From: Pontederia crassipes
Taxonomy: Eukaryota > Streptophyta > Magnoliopsida > Commelinales > Pontederiaceae
Assembly: GCA_030549335.1 (NCBI GenBank)
Contig: CM060198.1
Coordinates: forward strand, 42,138,353-42,202,352
DNA length: 64,000 bases
Reading direction: 5' to 3'
The position numbers and the translations under genes are program-made. The stretch's first letter is position 1; every line of letters starts with the position of its first letter. Shown one piece after another: positions 56,330-64,000 of the stretch. The notes beneath the pieces were generated by a model. The model ran no database searches. It saw only the letters and a list, made by a program, of their open reading frames with translations, and had not been told where the DNA came from.

Positions 56330-59300
56330 CTGGGTCATCTCGCTCTTCCAGACGTTCACTCTAAATGAGTCAGACATCACAACCACCAAGTAATATAATT
56401 ATTGTTAGCTACTTATTTATAGTTGATTATAATAGTTAATTTCATTTTTTAATAATATCAGTTCCTCCGCCGCCGATGGGGCACGCAGCCGGATCGTCAC
56501 AAAGTACATGACACATTGTAGGCGACATACAATTTTAAATAGGAGCCAAATTTTATGTATTTTCTTATGATGACAGTTGCTACCCCACCGCCACCGGCGA
56601 GAATACCATATGCTTCACCACATTCTAGCGTTGGCGAGCGACATCTTACGCCAGGTGATATATTTATTATTATTGAAATTTCTTAATTAATTATATTAAT
56701 TATTTTTTTATAATGTCATTTGCTACGCCGTAGATAGCACAATCAACTGGCTCAATACATTCAGACGAGCGGACTGCCACTGCTCATGCTGCGGTACACA
56801 TCAATCGAGGTGAGAACATTACTATACATCTATGAATTATCACAACTTTAATTTGGTATGACACTAACGATTTATTATGTATTAGGGCCCGTAGATGACG
56901 TCGGACCTTCACAGCCTACTCCTGCTATACCGGATGATGATTCCTCTTCGAGTGATGAAGAGGGGTTACACGATAATGGGGTGGTCACTGTGAATAATAT
57001 TGCTCGATTGTAAGTTAAATAAGTTGTACAAATTTTGTTATAGTTTTGGTTATCATTGAAAATTAACTTTTCTTTGTAATTGGCAGGACCACTTTCATAC
57101 CCGCTAGTACCGTGCGGGATGTCGGTGCTCTCATTCTTTCCCACTTGCCGGAAGGGGCAAGATCTTGAAAAGATGTCCCAATTCAAGTGCGGGATGACGT
57201 CTTTCGAGCCTTTATGGTATGATCTACTATTGGGTTACATAATTTGATTTATATTTATTTTAAAATTACTAAGTTTTAACATTCTATTTGTAGGAGGCAA
57301 ATCAGTTTCATCCGGATCTTAGTTTAGGGATGACCCGAAGAGCTTTTGAGGAGGTCGCTACGAAATGCCTCCGAAATCGATGGAGCAGGGCATACAAAGA
57401 TGCCCAAGACATATTAGGCGCTCAGTTTTGGAGTCCCTCTGTAGGAAGTGGTAAGTATGTTTACTTTTAAATTATTTTTATGAAAATTATAATTTTTAAA
57501 AGTGTAAGTATTTGATGTTCACAAAGGATGGATGAACGATGGAAAAGGAAGTCGGAAAAGGCAAGAGTTAATCGTCTTTCGAAACCCGAGGCTCACATCC
57601 ACACAGGGGGATCGATGCGATTTGATGAGCATCGACGGCGCATGGTAATTTATATATAAATTCAATTTATCAAACTTTTGACTTATACTTATGTTATCAA
57701 ATTTGAAACTTTATTGTAGGAGGAGAAAGAAGGCGGTCCCGTAGACTTTCATGTGTTCTATGAGGCCACGCATAAGAGCCAAAAGACAAATTACCTCGTC
57801 ACGCCCACTACTCATAGGTAGGGTTGAGCACACCGCACCGACCCGAAAAGAGAGACAAATAACTTGGCCCGGATCAAATCCGGGCCGGAACCGGATTCAA
57901 ATAAAAGAAAACCCAGCGGGTCTCAGGTCAGAACCGGATTTGTCATCCCAATACCCGACCCGGATTACCACTTCACTATATAAACCCCAATCCACACTAT
58001 TTCCTCATTTCACCCTCTCATTTTCTCTCTCCCATCTCTCTCTCCGTCTCACTCTCACACTCTCACGCCCTTTCCCTCCCATCTCTCTCTCCATCTCTCG
58101 CCCTTTTCCTCCCATCTTTCTCTCCGTCTCTCGCCCTCTCCCTCCCATCTCTCTCACCATCTTCCTCTCTATCTCCCGGCGACGGCGACGACGGCAGCGG
58201 TAGTGAGCTAGCGACGATGACTCCGGCCGACCTCCCTCTCTCTCTCTCTCTACTCGATCACCACGAGCTTCGCGATCCGGCCCCTGGCGGCACTGGATCT
58301 GGCGCCTGCGGCCGGATCCGGCCGCCAAGCGCCGGATCTGGCACCTGGCGGCCGGATCAGCCGCCAGGCGCCGGATCCGGCTCCTGGCGACCGGATCCGG
58401 CGGCCAGGCGGACGAATACGGCTGCCAGGCGACGGATCTGGCGCCTGGTGACCGGATTCGGTGGCCAGGCGCCGGATCTGGCGACCCGATCCGGCGGCCA
58501 AGCACTGGATCTGGCGGCCGGATCAAGCTGCCAGGCGTCGGATCTGGCGCCTGGCGGCCAGATCCGGCTGTCAGGCGCCGGATCTGACGCAGTGGCACCT
58601 GGCGGCCGGATCTGGCGCTTGGCGGTCGGATCCGGCCGCAGGCGCCGATCTTCGGCGTTCGCCCTATAATTCTTGGACGCAAACCCGGTGGCATTCCCGG
58701 ATTGTCGGGTCTGACCCGAAACCGGATCTGATCGGGTTCATGTCCGGGATCGGGTCGAAAAATTTTTGACCCGACATAATCCGGGTCGGGACCGGGTCCG
58801 CTTAAACCCGGACCCGATATCAGATTTGCTCAGCCCGATACCAGGTCCGCTTAAGTCTCATTACATGGTCATTTGGTTGTTACCGTTAGTGCACTATTTT
58901 TGAAATACATAATGTTTAAATTATATAGGATGATTATAATGCAAAAATGCCTAAAAAGTATGAAGATGATCTGAGTACTCAGCCACCAGGTAACGTTTCT
59001 TCGTTGGTTTTGTCATTTTTTTAATTTGTATTTCTTGATATTAATTTATATATTATATGATTTTATGATTTTTTTTATTTCGTAGAGGACCCTACTATTT
59101 GGGAGGAGGTGGCCGACACGACACGAGGGGGGTACTTGCGTGGCCTCGGCACAGCCGCTCAGATACCTAGGAGGATCAGAGGATATGCAGGCGGTCCATC
59201 TGCTGCGAGCTCATCCGCTGCACTTAATGTGACGCAGCTATCACAACAGTTATCGGAGTAGATATCGCGGCAGGTATCGGAGCAGTTGTCGCAGCAGTTG

Positions 59301-59341
59301 TCTTCGCTATTGCTGGTGATTCAAGGATTGATTCTGACGTA
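56330..59341 (+). CDS. Second CACTA gene, Transposase_24-type, about 9-10 exons
   Basis: Exons bounded by GT/AG sites can be followed downstream of the transposase: about 56461-56500 (VPPPPMGHAAGSS), 56578-56656, 56886-57010 (PDDDSSSSDEEGL), 57088-57212, 57295-57450 (MTRRAFEEVATKCLRNRW), 57528-57644 (WKRKSEKARVNRLSKP, HIHTGGSMRFDEHRRRM), 57720-57817 (PVDFHVFYEATHKSQ), 58930-58988 and 59085-59341. The KSEKARVNR...HTGG...FYEATH core is the conserved part of the Transposase_24 family, the partner protein of many plant CACTA elements. Stops near 57168 and 59260 suggest partial decay. A GC-rich insert fills the intron after 57817. Exon limits are approximate. Confidence 0.65.
57985..58175. repeat. 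CT-rich low-complexity tract
   Basis: TCTCTCTCCCATCTCTCTC-type repeats; the open frames over it are compositional. Confidence 0.8.
58280..58660. repeat. GC-rich minisatellite of about 30 bp
   Basis: About 12 degenerate copies of CCGGATCTGGCGCCTGGCGG / CCGGATCCGGC. Every copy contains GGATC in a GC-rich frame. Long open frames on both strands follow from the repeat length. Confidence 0.8.
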
Positions 59342-59534
59342 GAATCCATCCCCACGAGGCCATGGACTGAGCACGTCTGTGTCGAATGTCCAGAATGATA
59401 ACAATAACTCCCAAACCTAGGATAGAAACAATCAATGAATTACAAACAATGCTTTTGTTACTTATAGATTTAGATATACATATAGTTTGTTAGTTCGGTT
59501 TATTACTTTTCGTATTCTTATGTTAAATATTATG

Positions 59535-59620
59535 CCTGTGATGCTTTTATATTGTCTGTGATGCTCTTATATTGCATGTGATGCTCTTATACTGCATGTG
59601 ATGCTTTTATATTACCTGTG
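59535..59620. repeat. 20-bp tandem repeat, about 4 copies
   Basis: CTGTGATGCTCTTATATTG-type units head to tail, downstream of the second CACTA gene. Confidence 0.85.
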
Positions 59621-59709
59621 ATGAATATCAATGCATTTTTATATGCATTATATAATTGTATGGTCTAGGAAGGGGAAAAATGAGGATTGAATGGGTAAAA
59701 AAAATCTGA

Positions 59710-60164
59710 AAGTCGCGACTCCATAGCGTCCCATTCGCGTCGCAAAGGCTGTCGACGCTGAGTTAAATATATTGTCCTTAGCGCCATAGTCGCGTCTCAT
59801 TAGCGACGCATACACCATCATATTGCGTCACTTCAGCGTCTTCCTAGCACCTAGAGTAGTGCTCCTGGGTGCCGGAATCACGCCTCATACCTAGCACCCC
59901 ATGCGCGTCGACTTGGCGACGCATGTCTTCTACGCACAGCCGCAAACCATGCGTATTAATAATGTCGAGATAGCATCAACTCGTGGTGCTAGTAGCGTCT
60001 CATTTCCTTTGACTCTATTGCGACGCTAGTAGCCACTGATATGCAGCGTCCCATTTTTGTGGTGCTAGCTAGACGCGAATGAGACGCTCTTCACCACGGA
60101 GACGTAATAGAGCCATCCTATTGTCGCTTACCTTGGATCGCTAATCGCCCATTTTCTTGTAGTG
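59710..60164. repeat. Right subterminal region and TIR of CACTA D
   Basis: Dense AGCGTC/GACGCT words, ending GCCCATTTTCTTGTAGTG followed by GAA. Confidence 0.9.
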
Positions 60165-60167
60165 GAA

Positions 60168-60262
60168 TCAGTTTTTTTTATTTGTTCAATTCAATTTATC
60201 GCCAAAGGCATTGTAGGAAAGTATTTTTCATTTTTTTTAGTTTTTTCTATTTTTTTGCCAAA
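60168..60262 (+). repeat. Array R, end of unit 8 and start of unit 9
   Basis: Continues TCAGTTTTTTTTATTTG from 48450 and contains two GCCAAAG boxes before an insert begins. Confidence 0.75.
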
Positions 60263-60778
60263 GTAAAAAAGAGTGCCCAACATCTAGTACCTTCTTGTGT
60301 AGCATATCATACAACGTCTTATTAGAAATTGTCGAAGATGGGACGCCACCCGAAAAGAAAGAAAAATGCTTGACGGAATGGTATATAAAGTCAATGAGCT
60401 ATCTAAATAGTGGAGTAAATGAGCTTCTATTCGAAATGTGGTATGAGCTGGACTTTCGTATCCGAGTAGACCGAAAGTTTGACTTTTTGGGAGGGACATT
60501 AAAAAGACCCTGGAACCTTGGTCGATGAGTCATTCAATCCTTTCCTCTTGATCAAATGCATTTCGAAAAGATTCTCACAACACAAAGGACAAATCCCGGA
60601 CCTTCTGAGATTTGAAGTGGAAGGTGTTCTTGCGGATTTGAAGACGTGTTCATGATATCTACATTCAACTGTGCCCCGGAGGCACGGTCGAAACACACTC
60701 GCCCCATGTGCGTCTTTCACGACATGCTCAGATCCCGGGTTTCATCCAGTGGTCTTCTAGAGTTATAAGAAGAGGTGT
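60263..60778. other. Unidentified 516-bp insert in array R
   Basis: It replaces three bases of the phrase GCCAAAGGTATTGTACGAAAGG and matches no other part of the window. On + a 77-codon frame at 60295-60528 reads EWYIKSMSYLNSGVNELLFE and ELDFRIRVDRKFDFLGG, and a further frame nearby contains FNPFLLIKCISKRFSQHKG. Composition is gene-like and balanced. I do not recognise it; a captured gene fragment or organelle-derived piece is possible. Confidence 0.4.
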
Positions 60779-62150
60779 GATTGTACGAAAGGATTTTTGT
60801 TTTTAAAGACATGAGAATCATTTGTTCAATCTTGTTCATTCATACAAGGCATGATTCAGACATATCCAAAAGGATGATCCAACATATAAGAATGAATTAA
60901 TTAAATTAATTATTTATATGTAATTAATTTTCAGTTATTATTACTCTAAGCTTAGGTCAAATAGATATTAACTTAATCAGTTAATTAGCTCATACATAAA
61001 TAACATCCTATTATTTTTTGGTTGTTAACATGCTAATCTTAAATCAATCTTAAATTTCTCTCAAATCAATAAATTGACTCAGAGCTGATTAGAATATTAC
61101 CATTAGATAATAGAGGATAATTAGCTTGATTAATACTTAATTAAATTAATTGCATGCTTGAGATGTCATATTCTTGATTTAATTACTCGAGAGATGCATT
61201 CATACTACTAGTCTACATTTAACTAGTTTTGCGTTTAATATTATTTCATTTAATACGGAATGGCATGCATCCATTTTAATTATGTCTACTTGTTTTTATT
61301 TCTTCAAGTCATTGAACTACCCAACGCTGTGTTTATTTTGCAAGAAAAAAATAATGAAAAAATATATATGGTAGGACTCTAAAAGAAATTGGATGATAAA
61401 AGGAGCCCATAAATTAAAATTATAGGGACGACCACCTTTATCAATTTCATAGGTTGCAAATACTAGTTACGGATATGATGACTTGTTTCACAGGCCGCGA
61501 GCGACGATTCGATATGACCTTGCCAAAGAAATATAAAGATTAAAATTTCTGATTTCGTGGGCCTAATGACCTTGACAGAAGTTTATGGGTTCATGGTTCA
61601 TAGACGAGTTGATATAATAACAGAAGATCAAATTTTTTGGAAGTCAAGACCATGTGAACAAACATCAATTTTATTTGAATGATCTGATCAACAGTAGGTC
61701 ATCGTGATATATAACGACCTATCTCGAGCAATTGACGAGTCACGATCAAGTATAATGACATCAACAACACATTCAATATTGATAACTAAAATTTCATGAG
61801 TTACTCCAAGATTTAATGGATTATGAGACATCAAGGTAGTTGTTTCCAACTGGAAATCAGCTAATAATTAAAATATCTTTTGTGGTAAAAATAGCTACCT
61901 TCCAAAGAATACGACCTGCATAGCTCAATGATATATGTCGACTACATGATAGTTTTGATGCTTTTCACCCCTTCGATTCGACTGCTACTTGGACTCTGAA
62001 TGAAAATAAAAAAGTCACCAAAGCTATTGTAATGGCAATGAAGATTATGAAAGCTATAAAAATCTTTCTGGAACTAGTACATAGATTGACGAAAATATGA
62101 GAATCAGTTTTTTCTGAGAAAGATGTGAGAATAAGTTTTTTTCAATTGTT
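60779..62150 (+). repeat. Array R, unit 9
   Basis: Second unit type with the full core and ORF gamma relic (61927-62100; MIYVDYMIVLMLFTPSIRLL and KAIVMAMKIMKAIKIFLELV). Confidence 0.8.
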
Positions 62151-62632
62151 CAATTCAATTTTTCGCCAAAGATATTGTACAAAAGTATTTTTCAATTTTT
62201 TTTCATTTTTTTCAGTTGTTTTGCCAAAGGTATTGTACGAAAGGATTTTTGTTTTCTGAGGAAGACATGATAAACAGTTATTCAATCTTGTTCATTCATA
62301 CAAGGCATGATTCAAACATATCCAAAAGGACGATCCAACATATAAGAATGAATTAATCTAGTTAATTATTTATATCTAATTAAATTTTAGTTATTATTAC
62401 TCTAAGCTTAGGTCAAATAGAAATTAACTTAATTCAGTTTATTAGCTCATACGTAAATAACATCCTATCATTTTGTGGTTGTTAACATGCTAATTCTTAA
62501 ATCAATCTTAAATTGCTCCCAAATAAATTAATTGACTTAGAGGTGATTAGGGTATTACCGTTAGATAGCAGAGGATCATTAGCTTGATTAATACTTAATT
62601 AAATTAATTGCACGCTTGAGATGTCATATTCT
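62151..62632 (+). repeat. Array R, unit 10, truncated; end of array
   Basis: Starts at TTCAATTTTTCGCCAAAG and stops in the core at CATATTCTTGACATG, after which the sequence is unrelated. Confidence 0.8.
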
Positions 62633-64000
62633 TGACATGTTTTTGTTACATAAGAAAAGACGTTCAGAGTAAAGGATACTTAAGGTACTTCACATACTTA
62701 GCTTATTTATGTTGAATAACATCAGATGAATGCAATGATACTAAAGTAAAATACATGATGAGTAAAGAGGTTAATGCATTGGAAGTTACCATAGTTATTT
62801 GGTAAATTCATATGTAGGAGCAAAATTTGAGAATGATTTTTCAAGGGAGTAATAATATAACACACCAAACTTTTTAAGAAATAAATAAAATTAAATTAAT
62901 TAAGGTTTGAAAGTGAATAAAAGAATAGTTAGATAATATATAGGAAGTGAAAAGAAAAGTAAAATCCTCATTGAAATGGGAGTTGTGATTAGATTAAGAT
63001 TAAAAATTTAAAATTTGATCCAATCTGACTATAAGCTATAAAGGACTCCTAATAGGATGAAATTAAGATTTTTATGTTTAAAATATTCAAAAATTAAAAG
63101 AAAAACTAAAATTTAAGAAAAATTATTATTTTAAATTATAATTTAAAATATTCAAAAATTAAAATTTAAGATTTTTATGTTTAAATTATTATTTTAAATT
63201 CTCATAATTTTACTTAATTTCAAAATTCAAAAAATTAAAAGAAAAATTATGGTTTAGAATTATGATTAAGAGTTCTAATTATATTAAAATTTAAGAGTCC
63301 TTTTCCATATAAATAAGACCCCGAGGATCTCTTCCAATCCATCTTTCTTTCTTTTAACATTTGTAATTTTTCACCAACTTTGAGTCAATTTCTTCCACCT
63401 TTGCACGATCGCAACTTCCGACCATTTCTTCGTGGTTATCACTTCACTCAAAGGATGTCAGAATCATCATCGAAAAGCAAGTGTGGCCACCAAAAAACAT
63501 GCTTAAAATTTCAAGTTTCATATAGTTCTGTGTGAAAAGTTACATATATATTTTGGGATCACTTTTAGATATGATTTGTTAATAGAATTATGAAACTAAA
63601 GAAATATTAAAATATATTTTATGTTATCCTATGATCCACCAATAACTTTCATAAGATACTTCATCAATATTATGTCATACCCAAAATCTTAGCCAAAGAT
63701 AAAGAAAAATCACTTGAGTCCTATTTCATTAAAGCCCAATCTGAGTTGGTCAAAACTTGGCCCGGATTCTACGATATTTTTCTGACACAACATAATCGAC
63801 ATTAAAGTCGACCCTAATTCGGATTTGACTCGTCTCGGATTTCCTCTAATTCAGCTTGAGTTCCACGTAAAAATAGAAGATGAAGTCTCGATCTCGACGA
63901 CCCAACTTGATATGAACCTAGACATATTCTTCTTAATGGGAATGTAGATTCGAGGACGAATCCTTTCGAAGAGGAGGGGAATGCTATGAACCAGGAAATG
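62633..64000 (+). mobile_element. AT-rich DNA and 3' end of a gypsy element at the window edge
   Basis: 62633-63290 is AT-rich without a gene. A TATA-like CCATATAAATAAG at about 63307-63319, then TCTTTCTTTCTTTTAACA, looks like an LTR promoter region. At 63950-63993 TTCGAGGACGAATCCTTTCG and GAAGAGGAGGGGAATG resemble the last codons and polypurine tract of a Tekay/Del-type element. The element would continue beyond 64000, so this is tentative. Confidence 0.4.

Larger units (their letters stand above)
57819..58860. mobile_element. hAT-MITE-like GC-rich insert in the second CACTA gene
   Basis: It starts TAGGGTTGAGCA, close to the TIR of the hAT MITE at 2338. Near its right end is TTGCTCAGCCCGATA, a possible degraded partner. 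Both ends are rich in GACCCGG words, like 2338-2865. The right boundary and a target duplication are not clear (CTCATAGG before, CTCATTAC after 58850). It lies at the donor side of an intron, so the gene may tolerate it. Confidence 0.5.
48454..60164 (+). mobile_element. CACTA (En/Spm) transposon D, 11,711 bp
   Basis: The ends are CACTACAAGAAAATGGGC and its inverted complement, flanked by a 3-bp duplication GAA (48451-48453, 60165-60167); removing D restores the repeat phrase ATGAGAATCAG of array R. Both subterminal regions are dense in AGCGTC / GACGCT words, the usual transposase-binding repeats. Inside are a TNP2-type transposase, a second multi-exon gene with a Transposase_24-type domain, and nested repeats. 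The transposase carries several disabling changes, so this copy is not autonomous. It entered array R after unit 8 existed. Confidence 0.95.

Noticed and set aside
58005-58769. Long overlapping frames on both strands
   Set aside because: Explained by the CT-rich tract and the 30-bp minisatellite whose unit keeps frames open.

Overview
This window reads as intergenic, repeat-packed chromosome from a flowering plant with a large genome. All the evidence is of plant type: Athila-type Ty3/gypsy elements with a tRNA-Asp primer site, a CACTA element with a TNP2 transposase, a MULE with a FAR1/FRS-type transposase, hAT MITEs and Tekay-like long LTRs. I could not decide between monocot and dicot. I found no convincing single-copy host gene, no tRNA or rRNA gene and no CRISPR. 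Nearly all open frames belong to mobile elements or to low-complexity DNA.

Layout. (1) 1-4337 is the 3' part of an Athila-like element, A, on the + strand: integrase tail, additional ORF, a hAT MITE, polypurine tract and 3' LTR. (2) 4338-13790 is a second Athila-like element, B, on the - strand, sitting inside A's LTR. It has gag, protease, RT, RNase H, integrase and the additional ORF, all fossil. The tail of A's LTR resumes at 13796. (3) 13852-18839 is decayed LTR material with palindrome and short tandem repeats, then a very AT-rich diverged repeat tract. (4) 18849-24303 is a 5.45-kb MULE, E, with a perfect 9-bp target duplication and TIRs of about 180 bp. It carries an FRS-type transposase gene on + and, facing it, a small GRF zinc-finger/membrane gene on -. 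(5) 24313-29301 is more of the AT-rich tract, then an Athila-type LTR split by a 2,287-bp Tekay-like solo LTR flanked by TCTAG.

(6) 29302-62632 is one long tandem array, R, of related units of about 1.0-2.2 kb, with small recurring open frames that I cannot assign to a family. It was split twice. A very young 7.28-kb non-autonomous Athila derivative (LARD, C) lies at 36336-43612, with ACGCA duplications and LTRs differing at about 12 sites by eye. An 11.7-kb CACTA element, D, lies at 48454-60164, with GAA duplications. D holds a decayed TNP2-type transposase, a multi-exon Transposase_24-type second gene, subterminal AGCGTC repeats, a 252-bp tandem array ending in a 390-bp palindrome, and a GC-rich insert. 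(7) 62633-64000 is AT-rich DNA and what looks like the 3' end of another gypsy element running off the right edge.

The items I rate highest are the convergent transposase/GRF pair in the MULE, the orphan array R with its recurring membrane-protein frame, the noncoding modules shared by A, B and C (a 3' box and a second polypurine tract), and the TTACGGCCGA motif concentrated in the promoter side of the LARD's LTRs and scattered through its interior.
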